The position numbers and the translations under genes were made by a program. Below, in pieces: positions 19,276 to 28,733 of a DNA stretch of 64,000 bases. Below the pieces are notes generated by a model. It worked only from the letters and a program-made list of their open reading frames with translations. It did not search any database and was not told the origin of the DNA. The stretch is from Anaerobiospirillum thomasii. GTDB taxonomy: Bacteria; Pseudomonadota; Gammaproteobacteria; Enterobacterales; Succinivibrionaceae. The first letter of the stretch is position 1; the number at the start of each line of letters is the position of its first letter. The stretch is from contig NZ_UAPU01000007.1 of assembly GCF_900445255.1 (NCBI RefSeq), positions 1,233,633-1,297,632 of the forward strand. Reading direction: 5' to 3'.

Positions 19276-19654
19276 TGGCCTTACTGAAATGATACGCCTG
19301 GGACTGCGTCTTGGAGCTACAGACAGAGGCTTTATGGGTCTGTCAGGTCTTGGAGATCTGGTTTTAACCTGTACTGACAATCAGTCACGCAACAGACGCT
19401 TTGGCTATCTGCTGGGTAAAGGCTACAGCGTAGATGAGGCTTTAAAGGAAATAGGTCAGGTGGTTGAGGGCATAAGTTCAACTAAAGAGATCTATGAACT
19501 TGCCAATATGTATGGCGTGCAGATGCCAATATGCTCTGAGCTGTATGAAGTACTAGAACATGGTAAAAGCGGCAAGGATGCTGCAGCATCACTGCTTGCC
19601 AAGGAGCATCGCGAGGACAGCGAGACTTTAAGACTGCAGCTGTAACCATAAAAA
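19276..19654. repeat. Right 379-bp direct repeat flanking IS copy 1
   Basis: Second copy of 16427-16805. It begins immediately after the IS right end CTCGGG and ends five A into the A-tract that leads into the gpsA terminator hairpin (stem from 19655). Confidence 0.9.
19277..19645 (+). pseudogene. gpsA: 3' fragment of gpsA left by the IS target duplication
   Basis: The frame reads the last 122 codons of gpsA (from GLTEMIRLGLRLGATDRG to the stop), identical to the intact copy. It lacks the nucleotide-binding domain and has no start signal of its own; an internal ATG at 19289 could give 118 residues, but no Shine-Dalgarno sequence precedes it. It is a by-product of insertion, not a gene. The nearby original terminator (19655-19678) now serves only this fragment. 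Confidence 0.93.
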
Positions 19655-19678
19655 AAGGCGACCTGAATATGTCGCCTT
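19655..19678. terminator. Original gpsA terminator, shared with nfuA
   Basis: The stem AAGGCGAC/GTCGCCTT (19655-19662 with 19671-19678) is preceded by a run of A and followed by a short T/A-rich tail. It separates convergent gpsA sequence and nfuA. The IS direct repeat stops exactly at its 5' foot. Confidence 0.85.
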
Positions 19679-19700
19679 AATTATACGTAAATCTTTAAAA

Positions 19701-20291
19701 TTAACTAAAAGACTCTTCAGTTGCCTGATGATCTGTTACGTCAATAATCTCTTTTACAACGCCAGGGAAGGCCTGATTGAGCTGTGACTCAATACCCTCT
19801 TTTAAGGTGATGCCTACCATGGAGCAACCGTTGCAGCCACCTGAGAAGCGAACCTTGATAACGCCGTCTTCTGAAACATCAACAAGTTCAATAGCACCAC
19901 CATGACTTGCAAGAGCAGGGCTTACGGTTACATCAAAAAATCTCTGTAATCTCTCACGCAGTGTGGCATCTTCAGGTAAATCCTGCTTTTTAAGATTAGG
20001 AGCATGGAAGGTTAACATTTCCTGCTTGTTGTCATCTTCTGTAAGATCAATCTGAGACTCATCAAGATAAGGAGCTACAGCAGAGTCAATAACAATCTCA
20101 AAGCCATCCATTCTAAAGTGCTCATCCTGCTCTGTAATGTATTCTTTTGGACAGTACAGAATGCCGCACTCGACACCAGGTGTTCCAACATTTGTGGCTG
20201 TAAGACGGATAGCCAGACCTTCCATCTTCTGCTTTTCAATGATTTTCTTAAAATAGTCCTGGGCCTTTTTGGATACGGTAATTTTACTCAT
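19701..20291 (-). CDS. nfuA: NfuA, iron-sulphur cluster carrier/scaffold
   Basis: NfuA delivers 4Fe-4S clusters to apo-proteins under stress. The N-terminal half is a degenerate A-type carrier domain (ISKKAQDYFKKIIEKQ...), and the C-terminal Nfu domain carries the cluster motif GGCNGCSMVGITLKEG with its CxxC. The length of 196 fits (E. coli 191). The GAGG Shine-Dalgarno sequence lies ahead of the start. In E. coli nfuA sits near bioH; here bioH is 3 kb away. Confidence 0.96.
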   Translation of the reverse strand: MSKITVSKKAQDYFKKIIEKQKMEGLAIRLTATNVGTPGVECGILYCPKEYITEQDEHFRMDGFEIVIDSAVAPYLDESQIDLTEDDNKQEMLTFHAPNLKKQDLPEDATLRERLQRFFDVTVSPALASHGGAIELVDVSEDGVIKVRFSGGCNGCSMVGITLKEGIESQLNQAFPGVVKEIIDVTDHQATEESFS

Positions 20292-20511
20292 GCAAACCTC
20301 ATCTTATGATGAAAATTAAGTTTATAAGTCATTTAGTGCTTAAATTTCGATCTCATATAATAACTTTTATTCTTAGACATTGAAATTTAAATGAAAAAAA
20401 ATATGCACTAATAGCAGTAAATCTCTTAATTAATTAGTGTTTTTACTGTATCATTATAAGTGATTTAAAACCTGAGATGACAATCTCGCTTATATAATGT
20501 GGAGAAAAACA

Positions 20512-22119
20512 ATGAGCTTATTTGACAAGCTTGGATTAGCTAAGTACGGTATCACCTCTGCCAAAGAAATTATTCACAACCCTTCATACGAAGAGTTATA
20601 CGCTGCCGAGACATGCCCATGCCTCGAGGGTTTTGACAAAGGCGTTAACACCAAGATGGGTGCTGTGAACGTTATGACCGGTATCTATACTGGCCGTTCT
20701 CCAAAAGACAAATTCATCGTTAAAGACGACGTAACCAAAGACACAATTTGGTGGAACTCAGAAGAGTTCAAGAATGACAATAAGCCATTAACTGTTGAGG
20801 CATGGTCTCAGTTAAAAGCTTTAGCTACTAAAGAATTATCAGACAAGAAACTCTATGTTGTTGATCTGTTCTGCGGTGCCAACGAGGCAACCCGTCTGAA
20901 AGTTCGTTTCATCATGGAAGTAGCATGGCAGGCTCACTTTGTAACCAACATGTTCATCCGTCCAACAGCTGAAGAGTTAGAGAACTTTGAGCCAAACTTC
21001 GTTGTTATCAATGCTTCAAAGGCTAAGGTAGATAACTACAAAGAGTTAGGTTTAAATTCTGAGACTGCTGTTGTATTCAACCTTACAGAGCGTATGCAGA
21101 TCATCTTAAACACCTGGTACGGTGGTGAGATGAAGAAAGGTATGTTCTCAATGATGAACTACTACCTCCCATTAAAGGGCATCGCTGCTATGCACTGCTC
21201 AGCCAATACTGACGTAAATGGCGAAAACACAGCTATCTTCTTCGGTCTGTCAGGCACCGGTAAGACCACCTTATCAACAGATCCAAAGCGTCTGTTAATC
21301 GGTGACGACGAGCACGGCTGGGATGATGACGGCGTATTCAACTTCGAAGGCGGCTGCTATGCCAAGGTTATCAACCTGTCACAGGAAAATGAGCCAGACA
21401 TCTGGGCTGCTATCAAGCGCGATGCTCTGCTTGAGAACGTAACTGTTGATGCAGACGGCAAGATTGACTTCAATGACAAGTCAGTTACCGAGAATACTCG
21501 TGTATCTTACCCAATTCACCACATTAAGAACATTGTTCGTCCAGTTTCAAAGGCCCCAGCTGCCAAGCGCGTAATCTTCTTATCAGCTGACGCCTTCGGT
21601 GTTCTGCCACCAGTATCTATCCTCGATAAGGATCAGACACAGTACTACTTCCTCTCAGGCTTCACAGCCAAGTTAGCTGGTACTGAGCGTGGTATTACCG
21701 AGCCAACCCCAACCTTCTCATCATGCTTTGGTGCAGCCTTCTTAACTCTGCCACCAACCAAGTATGCTGAGGTTCTCGTTAAGAGAATGAATGACTCAGG
21801 TGCTTCTGCTTACCTGGTTAACACCGGCTGGAACGGCACTGGCAAACGTATCTCTATTAAGGATACCCGTGGCATCATCGACGCTATCTTAGATGGATCA
21901 ATCGATAAGGCCGAGACCAAGAATATCCCAATCTTCTCATTCAAGGTTCCAACTGCTCTTCCAGGCGTTGACACCAACATTCTGGATCCACGCAACACCT
22001 ATGCTGATCCAGCTGAGTGGGAGACCAAGGCTAAGGATCTGGCCGAGCGCTTCATCAAGAACTTCAAGAAGTTCGAGGCTCTCAACGGTGATCTGGCCAA
22101 GTCTGGTCCACAGTTATAA
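20512..22119 (+). CDS. pckA: PckA, phosphoenolpyruvate carboxykinase (ATP)
   Basis: PckA interconverts oxaloacetate + ATP and PEP + CO2 + ADP. In succinate-forming rumen and gut anaerobes it runs in the carboxylating direction to make oxaloacetate; that role here is inference. The kinase-1a P-loop [15 protein letters not shown], the metal motif [19 protein letters not shown] and [11 protein letters not shown] are present. The ATG at 20512 has GGAG 7 bases upstream and gives 535 residues; an earlier in-frame start at 20497 would include the Shine-Dalgarno sequence. A strong terminator follows. Codons look favoured (many CTC, ACC, GTT), suggesting high expression. Confidence 0.98.
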   Translation: MSLFDKLGLAKYGITSAKEIIHNPSYEELYAAETCPCLEGFDKGVNTKMGAVNVMTGIYTGRSPKDKFIVKDDVTKDTIWWNSEEFKNDNKPLTVEAWSQLKALATKELSDKKLYVVDLFCGANEATRLKVRFIMEVAWQAHFVTNMFIRPTAEELENFEPNFVVINASKAKVDNYKELGLNSETAVVFNLTERMQIILNTWYGGEMKKGMFSMMNYYLPLKGIAAMHCSANTDVNGENTAIFFGLSGTGKTTLSTDPKRLLIGDDEHGWDDDGVFNFEGGCYAKVINLSQENEPDIWAAIKRDALLENVTVDADGKIDFNDKSVTENTRVSYPIHHIKNIVRPVSKAPAAKRVIFLSADAFGVLPPVSILDKDQTQYYFLSGFTAKLAGTERGITEPTPTFSSCFGAAFLTLPPTKYAEVLVKRMNDSGASAYLVNTGWNGTGKRISIKDTRGIIDAILDGSIDKAETKNIPIFSFKVPTALPGVDTNILDPRNTYADPAEWETKAKDLAERFIKNFKKFEALNGDLAKSGPQL

Positions 22120-22143
22120 TTTTGACTTCTAAATAGAAGAGTA

Positions 22144-22166
22144 AGCCTGGGTATTATGCCCAGGCT
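22144..22166 (+). terminator. pckA rho-independent terminator
   Basis: The stem AGCCTGGG/CCCAGGCT (22144-22151 with 22159-22166) is followed by TTATTATTTG. It lies 25 bases after the pckA stop. Confidence 0.88.
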
Positions 22167-22200
22167 TTATTATTTGTATAGGGATAAAACAGAGATATTT

Positions 22201-22815
22201 ATGGGAAAACCATATATTACACGTGCTGGCTATGACATTCTGCACAAAGAGCTTGAGTATCTGTGGAATGAAAAAAGACCAGATGTAACACAGAAGGTGT
22301 CCTGGGCAGCAAGTCTTGGCGATCGTTCTGAAAATGCCGACTATCAGTACAACAAGCGTCTTTTGGCTCAGATTGACAGACGCATCAGATATCTGCGTGG
22401 CTGTATGAATAAACTGCAGGTGGTCGATTACAATGCTCAGCAGGCAGGCAAGGTTTTCTTTGGAGCCTATGTTGAGCTTGAATCTGACGATGATGAATCC
22501 ATACTCTCCATTCGTATTGTCGGTGGAGACGAAATATTTGGCAGAAGCAACTATATCTCTATTGACTCACCAATGGCCAAAGCTCTTTTAGGTAAAAGCG
22601 AGGGTGATGATGCCACTGTCTTTACCCCAAAGGGTCAGAAATTATGGTACGTAAATAAAATTGCCTATAAATGCCCTGATTGGTTTGAAGAGCAGGAAAT
22701 TAAAGATCATACACTAGAGCCTAGTGATGATGATATTGCCAAGGATGAGCAGGAATTTTCTGAAGTTGACAGTAAGAAATTAGAGCAGGAATATCTAAAA
22801 TCACTTATAAAATAG
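22201..22815 (+). CDS. greB: GreB, transcript cleavage factor
   Basis: GreB enters the RNA polymerase secondary channel and stimulates cleavage of backtracked RNA. The coiled-coil tip SLGDRSENADYQYNK carries the acidic residues that bring Mg2+ to the active site, and the C-terminal FKBP-like domain includes DEIFGR.NYISIDSPMAKALL. The ATG at 22201 fits the GreB N-terminus (KPYITRAGYDILHKELEYLW); an upstream frame-open ATG at 22156 falls in the pckA terminator. The protein is 204 residues, with an acidic C-terminal tail of about 45 residues beyond the usual end. Confidence 0.95.
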   Translation: MGKPYITRAGYDILHKELEYLWNEKRPDVTQKVSWAASLGDRSENADYQYNKRLLAQIDRRIRYLRGCMNKLQVVDYNAQQAGKVFFGAYVELESDDDESILSIRIVGGDEIFGRSNYISIDSPMAKALLGKSEGDDATVFTPKGQKLWYVNKIAYKCPDWFEEQEIKDHTLEPSDDDIAKDEQEFSEVDSKKLEQEYLKSLIK

Positions 22816-22821
22816 ATGATT

Positions 22822-23469
22822 TTAGACAATGATATCAAGATTAAGACCAAGACCTGGCTCTATTGAAGAGGTGCCATAGCGTCTTTGTATGGTTCTGGCA
22901 ATGGTACCAAAGGTACCATTTCTTTCAGCAATTTCCCTAGAAAAACGGGCACCGCTGATCCTTTCTTTGGTTTTATATTGTTTAGTCTCTTCAGGCTTAT
23001 TGTCCTCAGCAGCGCCAGAGCTTAATGACAGCTGGGCGCTTTTGTTGGTTTCTGCCTGTGAGTTGGCACCCGAGACCTGTGATACCATAGCAGCAAAGTT
23101 CTGGCGCATCTGTTCACGGGTTATGAGCTGCCCCTTGTTTTCCTGCTTCTTATCCTCAGACTGATCATTCTGTCCTTTGTCTTCCTGGCCCTTCTTTTGA
23201 TTGTTGCGCCCGTCTGGGTTTATAGCCTGACGTGACTGATTAGCCTGAGACTGGGCCTGCAGTATGCCTTGAGCCTGTGCCGACAATAAAGAGTTATTGC
23301 CCTGAGTATTGCCATACTCATTGGCCATGCGACCTTGTGCCTGCGACCCCTGACTTTCTTTGGGCGAAGGGATCTGAACTCGCGCAAGATTATCTTTGCG
23401 TGCCTCCTCAGCTCCCTGTTGATAGGAAGGAGGAGTAACACTCAATACAAAATTTGATGCTATCTCCAT
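22822..23469 (-). CDS. Uncharacterised Q/N-rich protein
   Basis: I do not recognise a family with known function. The 215-residue product has a short N-terminal block (SNFVLSVTPPSYQQGAEEAR), then a long low-complexity stretch (about residues 35-120) rich in Gln, Asn, Ser, Lys and Asp (QAQSQANQSRQ, NQKKGQEDKGQNDQ), then a more ordered C-terminal block near ISGARFSREIAERNGTF. There is no signal peptide and no cysteine. It is convergent with greB (6 bases apart) and probably monocistronic. The coding call rests on the clean 215-codon frame, a plausible AAGGT ribosome site and lack of a competing frame. Confidence 0.6.
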   Translation of the reverse strand: MEIASNFVLSVTPPSYQQGAEEARKDNLARVQIPSPKESQGSQAQGRMANEYGNTQGNNSLLSAQAQGILQAQSQANQSRQAINPDGRNNQKKGQEDKGQNDQSEDKKQENKGQLITREQMRQNFAAMVSQVSGANSQAETNKSAQLSLSSGAAEDNKPEETKQYKTKERISGARFSREIAERNGTFGTIARTIQRRYGTSSIEPGLGLNLDIIV

Positions 23470-23581
23470 GACCTTACCTTTTGATAAGTAAAATTATGCC
23501 TTGTCACTATATATCGGAAAAAGCGCATAAAAACTTTAGTAAAATTTAAAAAATTTTTACAATTATATGATATTTAAAGAA

Positions 23582-24364
23582 TTATTTATATAAATTACAA
23601 AAGAATTGTCTTAGTGAACGTTCAAATAATATTGGCTCTGTAATATGGGGCACATGAGCTGAGTGTTCAAAGATTTTAGAGGTTGCTGTTTTTTTACGTA
23701 AAAGCAGTTCGGAGGTGGCAGAGGGCACCAGCCTGTCTTTAGCTCCAAAGAGATGAAAAGTTGGTATTTTAAGGAATTTAAAATCCTCTCTTTCATCAAT
23801 AAGACTCATAGCCTCAATACCAGCATACAGAGCCTCATAGCTCACCTCTGGCATATGGCTTAACAGGTGGTTTAACAATATGGAGTCTGGACAGATCTTG
23901 TCTATCTCCACAGCCTGCAGATGAGTAAAGTATTTTAAAAGCCTGCTGCAACGACGCGGGGTGAGCAGTCTTTTACATTTGACCACAATATTTGATGGCA
24001 GTCCCGGCCAGTTTGGATCTTTTGGAAAACGTGGAGTGCCACACATGGTAATAATGCTGTCTATCTTATTAAAACAATCCATGCTTGCGGCTCTTATGGC
24101 ATATAAAGAGCTAAGTGACCAGGCAAGCACATCAGAGTCTTTGGGAATACTCTCAAGTAAGCATGAGGCTGTATCTTCAAAGGTTCTTATACTGCTAATC
24201 TTAGAGTAGTTAAAGCCATAGCCTGGAAAATCAATGGCCATGATATTTCTGTCTGCAAACATCTTGGCAATAGGCATAAGAAAGGTGGAGTCTGCTCCCC
24301 AGCCATGAAGCAGAACAAGAGGCTTGCCCTTTGGATTTCCGGTTTCAATACTAACTAATTGCAC
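23582..24364 (-). CDS. bioH: BioH-like pimeloyl-ACP methyl ester carboxylesterase
   Basis: This 260-residue alpha/beta hydrolase has VLLHGWGADSTF (oxyanion region), nucleophile Ser in AWSLSSLYAIRAA, Asp in LFGAKDRLVPS and His in SAHVPHITEP, the same pattern as BioH, which removes the methyl ester in biotin precursor synthesis. The nucleophile elbow is WSLSS rather than the usual WSLGG, a small deviation. The start is GTG at 24364 with AGGAG 5 bases upstream. No other biotin genes are visible here, so a generic esterase cannot be excluded. Confidence 0.78.
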   Translation of the reverse strand: MQLVSIETGNPKGKPLVLLHGWGADSTFLMPIAKMFADRNIMAIDFPGYGFNYSKISSIRTFEDTASCLLESIPKDSDVLAWSLSSLYAIRAASMDCFNKIDSIITMCGTPRFPKDPNWPGLPSNIVVKCKRLLTPRRCSRLLKYFTHLQAVEIDKICPDSILLNHLLSHMPEVSYEALYAGIEAMSLIDEREDFKFLKIPTFHLFGAKDRLVPSATSELLLRKKTATSKIFEHSAHVPHITEPILFERSLRQFFCNLYK

Positions 24365-24526
24365 AGTAACTCCTTCGTTTTTAATATAAAAATGAATAGG
24401 TACAGTTGTAAATTAAAACCCACTTTGCACCTTTAAATTTGCAATAGAGCTCAAAAAAGACGGTTAAGCCAGGAGGGATTTTATAAAAAATCTTGTAAGA
24501 GAGGATCTGATTGAATAAAAAGAGGT

Positions 24527-24560
24527 AAATACAGAGCAATACTGTTTTTGCTCTGTATTT
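24527..24560 (-). terminator. pdxJ terminator
   Basis: A perfect 13-bp stem (24527-24539 with 24548-24560, TTGCTCTGTATTT on one arm) begins 5 bases past the pdxJ stop. Downstream on the minus strand is ACCTCTTTTTATT. Confidence 0.85.
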
Positions 24561-24565
24561 AAAGA

Positions 24566-25306
24566 TTATAGATAGCAGTTGGTGCGAGACTCGTTCATTA
24601 ACTGTTTCATCTGTACCACAGCCTTTTCAAGGCCTACAAAGACAGCCTGAGCTATGATTGAATGGCCTATGTTAAGCTCATAGATGCACTCAATAGCAGC
24701 AATATCATGTACATTGTTATAGTTAAGTCCATGACCTGCATTAACCTTGAGGCCTATACTGTCAGCATAAAAAGCCATTTCACGCAAAGTCTCAAGCTCT
24801 TTTTTCTGCTCAGCACCACAGGCATTGGCGTAGGTGCCTGTATGCAGTTCGATAAATGGAGCTCCTGATTTTTTAGCGGCATCTATCTGCTCTTTTACAG
24901 GATCTATAAATAAAGAACACTGTGTTCCAACCTTGGCAAGTCGCTCAACAGCCTTGGCTATCTTGTCATAGTTGCCAATTACATCGAGACCTCCTTCGGT
25001 TGTTACCTCCTCACGTCTTTCAGGGACAAAGCAGGCAGCATGGGGAGCAAGTGCCTGGGCAATTCCTAAAATATCATCGGTTACTGCCATTTCAAGATTA
25101 AGTTTGGTCTGAATGGTCTCTCTTATGATACGTACATCTCTGTCAGTGATATGGCGTCTGTCTTCTCGTAAATGGGTGGTGATACTGTCAGCGCCGGCAA
25201 TTTCACATATTGAAGCTGCGGTTACAGGATCCGGATAAATACCACCTCTGGCATTACGGAGAGTGGCAACATGGTCAATATTTACACCTAAAAATATCCT
25301 GTTCAT
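24566..25306 (-). CDS. pdxJ: PdxJ, pyridoxine 5'-phosphate synthase
   Basis: PdxJ condenses 3-amino-2-oxopropyl phosphate with deoxyxylulose 5-phosphate to make pyridoxine phosphate. The 246-residue TIM barrel shows [16 protein letters not shown] at the N-terminus, [33 protein letters not shown] and the C-terminal [12 protein letters not shown] and [17 protein letters not shown], all strongly conserved. It appears monocistronic, ending in a perfect hairpin. Confidence 0.97.
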   Translation of the reverse strand: MNRIFLGVNIDHVATLRNARGGIYPDPVTAASICEIAGADSITTHLREDRRHITDRDVRIIRETIQTKLNLEMAVTDDILGIAQALAPHAACFVPERREEVTTEGGLDVIGNYDKIAKAVERLAKVGTQCSLFIDPVKEQIDAAKKSGAPFIELHTGTYANACGAEQKKELETLREMAFYADSIGLKVNAGHGLNYNNVHDIAAIECIYELNIGHSIIAQAVFVGLEKAVVQMKQLMNESRTNCYL

Positions 25307-25600
25307 AATTATTTCCCAAAATAAAATCCTATATAAAGTATTTTATACGTAATTTTTGCTATGTCTAATTATATTCAAAAGTGCACATTAAAAGGACGTT
25401 TTAAAGTTTATGTGATCTGATGAGTTTTAAATAATTCCAGTTATGTGAACTGATAATAAGTATCTTTTTCTAAAGTGTGATAAGGTATTGCTAATAAATA
25501 AAACAAAAACATAGGTCATGACGGTATTTATTTAACTAAAGCTTAATTTTGATAAGGCACAATAATAAATATTGATCATATCATTTTAAAAGAGTTCTCT

Positions 25601-26320
25601 ATGCAAGAAAAAGCACCTCTGTCAGAGATTACAGCTAGCAAGTTAATTAGTTACATTGTAGATAATGGCTTTGAGCAGGGACAGAAACTGCCAAATGAAA
25701 AAATCCTGTGCGATATTCTGGGCGTTGGCAGAAGTACTATGCGTGAAGCTGTAAGAATGCTCTGCTCACGCAATATTCTTACAGTAAAACATGGCTCAGG
25801 TATTTATATTGCAGATAATACAGGTATCTCAGATGATCCTTTTGGCTTTATCTTCGTCAAGGATAAATTAAAGCTGGTTGAGGATCTTGTAGAGTTCCGC
25901 CTTATGATTGAACCACGCGTTGCAGCACTGGCAGCTAGCCGTGCTAAAAACAAGGATATTATGGAGCTTGAGCGCCTGGCTCAGATCTGCGAGGACACAA
26001 TTCTTGCCAATGAAAATCATAATAAAGCTGACAGTGATTTTCACAATAAATTATGCAAGCTCTCAGGTAACATCATTCTGCCTAAGCTTGAACCTATGAT
26101 TATAAAATCAATAAGCGTATTTATTGATTTGTCCAATGCAGATTACACACAGGAAACCATTGAGTCACATCGTGCCATTGTTGCTGCCATTAAAAACAAG
26201 GATGCCATAGCTGCCTCTGATGCCATGATTTTTCATCTGATGAATAATAGAAACTTTATTCTCAAGCGACTTACCAGTCTGTCTGAACAGCCGCAGATGC
26301 CATCAGATGTAAATATATAG
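25601..26320 (+). CDS. GntR-family (FadR/FCD subfamily) transcriptional regulator
   Basis: The 239-residue protein has an N-terminal winged helix (about 5-75, including KLPNEKILCDILGVGRSTMREAVRML) and a C-terminal all-helical FCD ligand domain with metal-type ligands in EFRLMIEPRVAALAA, DSDFHNKLCKLSGN and ESHRAIVAAI. FCD regulators commonly respond to small organic acids. Before the IS insertion it would have faced the 2-hydroxyacid dehydrogenase gene convergently across a short terminator region. Its last 15 bases lie in the 32-bp IS direct repeat, so the stop codon is retained. Confidence 0.92.
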   Translation: MQEKAPLSEITASKLISYIVDNGFEQGQKLPNEKILCDILGVGRSTMREAVRMLCSRNILTVKHGSGIYIADNTGISDDPFGFIFVKDKLKLVEDLVEFRLMIEPRVAALAASRAKNKDIMELERLAQICEDTILANENHNKADSDFHNKLCKLSGNIILPKLEPMIIKSISVFIDLSNADYTQETIESHRAIVAAIKNKDAIAASDAMIFHLMNNRNFILKRLTSLSEQPQMPSDVNI

Positions 26321-26337
26321 AACAATCTTACTAAAAA
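26306..26337. repeat. Left 32-bp direct repeat flanking IS copy 2
   Basis: Bases 26306-26337 recur as 28807-28838. The repeat includes the last codons and stop of the GntR gene and ends in five A next to the IS end CCCGAG, just as in copy 1. Confidence 0.92.
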
Positions 26338-26363
26338 CCCGAGTTTAACAGTTTTAAAAATTA

Positions 26364-26407
26364 AAAAACGCTATAAACGGCATATAAATCGCCATCATAG
26401 CGTTTTT
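26364..26407. terminator. Bidirectional hairpin inside the IS copy 2 3' end
   Basis: Same hairpin as in copy 1 (AAAAACGCTAT with ATAGCGTTTTT). In this orientation it also lies about 45 bases downstream of the GntR stop and can terminate that gene's transcript. Confidence 0.85.
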
Positions 26408-26432
26408 ATTTTGTGAATCTCTTTATTGCGAA

Positions 26433-28637
26433 TTATGCCTGAGCCATATAAGATTGAATCTTGCAGTTGTCAGCACCGACTAGTTGTTCATAGCCACCAA
26501 AAACCTTTAGGCTTCTTGCTACATCCTTTGCATTCATAGCTCCAATCAATGAAGCCAAATTGACAGATTTCAGAATAATATCTATATGACTTTGCCCATT
26601 TTTTAATTTATTAATATATCTATCAATAGGAGTAAGCATAGGATCAAGAGGATCTATCTTTGTGTTTTCAATAGAATAAATGTTGTCGTGACATTGGGCA
26701 TTAGTAAAATATCCATCAATACCATTAGAGCTATGAGCTACTATATTGGCGTTTCTTAAAGCACTGCTTATTTCATCTACACTAAGTTTATTGCCACTTT
26801 CTTCAATCTTGATTTGTAATATGCGCAATAAGATCAAAGCCATAACACAAATTGAGATATGTCCTGAAATATGCTCTTTATTTCTCACAAACATAGGTCT
26901 TATTGAAAAATTGCTTTTCATTACTCTAAAGCAATCCTCAATACGCACAAGCTTTTTGTAAGAGCTCAGAATATCAGCATCATTAAGCTCTTCTTTTATA
27001 TCTTCAGGTTTTTTATAAACCATAGCACTAAAGCCGGCAAGACGCCTGCGCTTTTTAATTAGCTCTTCCTTTAATCCCTTTGCTATATACAGGCTTTCTT
27101 TTTTACCCTGTGCACTGTCTGCATCTGTAACTTTTACCTGTACTATAGAACGCCAGCCAGAGCTACATACGGGGGCCATATCTTTTTGGTCCTCAACAGC
27201 TTTGCGCGCTTTGATAATATCACTCTCAAGTTGTGCTATATCTCTTTTTTTACGAGACTCACTAAAGGTAAAGACAATCTGACATTCTACTTTTTCCTTA
27301 CGCTTTTTACCTGTTGATGGGTCGGTAATATAACCGCTCTTTACATATGGAAGTTTACGGTAGTACAGATTATTAGCCCCGTATGTATTTATTTCTTTAT
27401 CAATATAATCAAGATTTTCATCAAATATATCGATAAAGCTTACATCAGAAGCTCGTATATTGGTATCCTGTGCACAGGTCTTAGTGTATGATTTAAGATC
27501 TAGCATCTGAGATTCAAGTTCACTGCTAAGCGCAGTAACCTTTTGAGCTACAATAAAACCAAGTTTGTGATCTAAAAGATTTAAAAGGTTACCAAGTGAG
27601 TTTAGCCCTCTATCTGCAACAACGACTGCTGTTTTAATGTCATATTTACCCTTCATCTGCTCAATAAGAACAGGTAAAGTCTTATACTCTGAGGTATTTC
27701 CTGCAAAAATTTCAAAATCAATTGGTATGCCTTTATCATCAATGACTAAAGCTACAGAAATTAGTGGTAAGTCAAACCTATGCTCCTTCGATAAACCATG
27801 CATACGTACAAGTTGCTCACCATCATCTATGGCTTCATTGAACTTGGTTGTAAAGGCATCACTAAATTCCTGAGAATTAATGTACTCCTCAAACTCCTTA
27901 AGTGACATACCATCATTAAGTTTTTGAGCCTTGATATAGTTGATTACCTTACGCTCTAAAAGCTGTTTATCATCATATGGTGACTCAAAATAGCAGTTAG
28001 TGCAGTCATAGAAGACCATGGTCATCGAGCGATTGAAATTATCACAGATACGATTGTGTATATGGATAAAAATTTCATCCTTAAACTTATGGGCAAAGTC
28101 CAAAGCCCTGTATAGGTCGTGCAAGCCTATATCCTTAAGAGGCGAACATAAAAACTTTGTTTGATGATTAAAGGCCTTAAACTGAGATTTTGGATCAACC
28201 ACCTTTAGAAAAGTCAGATAAGATAACACAGCATTTACATCAAACTGTACTGAGCTTTTACTGTTCTGAATATAGTAAATATGACGCTTTAATGTCAGTA
28301 CGTTATCCCATAAAGGTTTTAAAGCCCAAAGCCCATAGTTAAGACTTATGGATACGGTCTTTCTTTGTAAATCTGCCTGGGTAATATCAATGCCTTTAAT
28401 ATGTTTCTCAACTAGATCTGCCCTTTGCTCTCTATATTTTAAAGTAGGGGTTTGATATTCCTTGCGTAATTTGGTTAAGGCATCAGGATCTTTCTCAAGA
28501 AGCTTATCTAAAGGTCCAAGAGATTTAATAGTCTTCTGTTTTTGCTTTTTGACACCATTAACCTTTATAGATGTAACCTCAACAATGGAGACATATTGGA
28601 CGCCTTTAGTTTTTTTAACGGCGACAATAGTAGACAT
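26433..28637 (-). CDS. IS1634-family DDE transposase, copy 2
   Basis: The 734 residues are identical to the copy 1 transposase (same DDE-type segments), with the same AGGGGG ribosome site ahead of the ATG at 28637. At least one synonymous codon difference (a Pro codon in SLGPLDK) exists between the copies. Two upstream in-frame residues differ between copies only in the untranslated leader, supporting the start at 28637. Confidence 0.95.
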   Translation of the reverse strand: MSTIVAVKKTKGVQYVSIVEVTSIKVNGVKKQKQKTIKSLGPLDKLLEKDPDALTKLRKEYQTPTLKYREQRADLVEKHIKGIDITQADLQRKTVSISLNYGLWALKPLWDNVLTLKRHIYYIQNSKSSVQFDVNAVLSYLTFLKVVDPKSQFKAFNHQTKFLCSPLKDIGLHDLYRALDFAHKFKDEIFIHIHNRICDNFNRSMTMVFYDCTNCYFESPYDDKQLLERKVINYIKAQKLNDGMSLKEFEEYINSQEFSDAFTTKFNEAIDDGEQLVRMHGLSKEHRFDLPLISVALVIDDKGIPIDFEIFAGNTSEYKTLPVLIEQMKGKYDIKTAVVVADRGLNSLGNLLNLLDHKLGFIVAQKVTALSSELESQMLDLKSYTKTCAQDTNIRASDVSFIDIFDENLDYIDKEINTYGANNLYYRKLPYVKSGYITDPSTGKKRKEKVECQIVFTFSESRKKRDIAQLESDIIKARKAVEDQKDMAPVCSSGWRSIVQVKVTDADSAQGKKESLYIAKGLKEELIKKRRRLAGFSAMVYKKPEDIKEELNDADILSSYKKLVRIEDCFRVMKSNFSIRPMFVRNKEHISGHISICVMALILLRILQIKIEESGNKLSVDEISSALRNANIVAHSSNGIDGYFTNAQCHDNIYSIENTKIDPLDPMLTPIDRYINKLKNGQSHIDIILKSVNLASLIGAMNAKDVARSLKVFGGYEQLVGADNCKIQSYMAQA

Positions 28638-28733
28638 AGCAAGACCCCCTATAAGCTTAACTATAGCACCATTATATATTGTATCTAAATAATTCGCAAT
28701 AGTTTGCAATAACAGAATTCAATAAGTTTTAAG

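Noticed and set aside
19289..19645. 118-codon frame as a separate gpsA-like gene
   Set aside because: It is the exact duplicate of the gpsA 3' end made by the IS; no start signal or cofactor domain.
16427..19654. The gpsA duplication as an assembly artefact
   Set aside because: Not excluded, but a second copy of the same IS also has a precise direct repeat of another length with the same junction bases, which fits real IS1634-type transposition better.
20493..20498. TATAAT hexamer ahead of pckA as the -10 promoter box
   Set aside because: It would start transcription within the Shine-Dalgarno/ATG region, and no suitable -35 lies 17 bases upstream. The real promoter is probably farther upstream.
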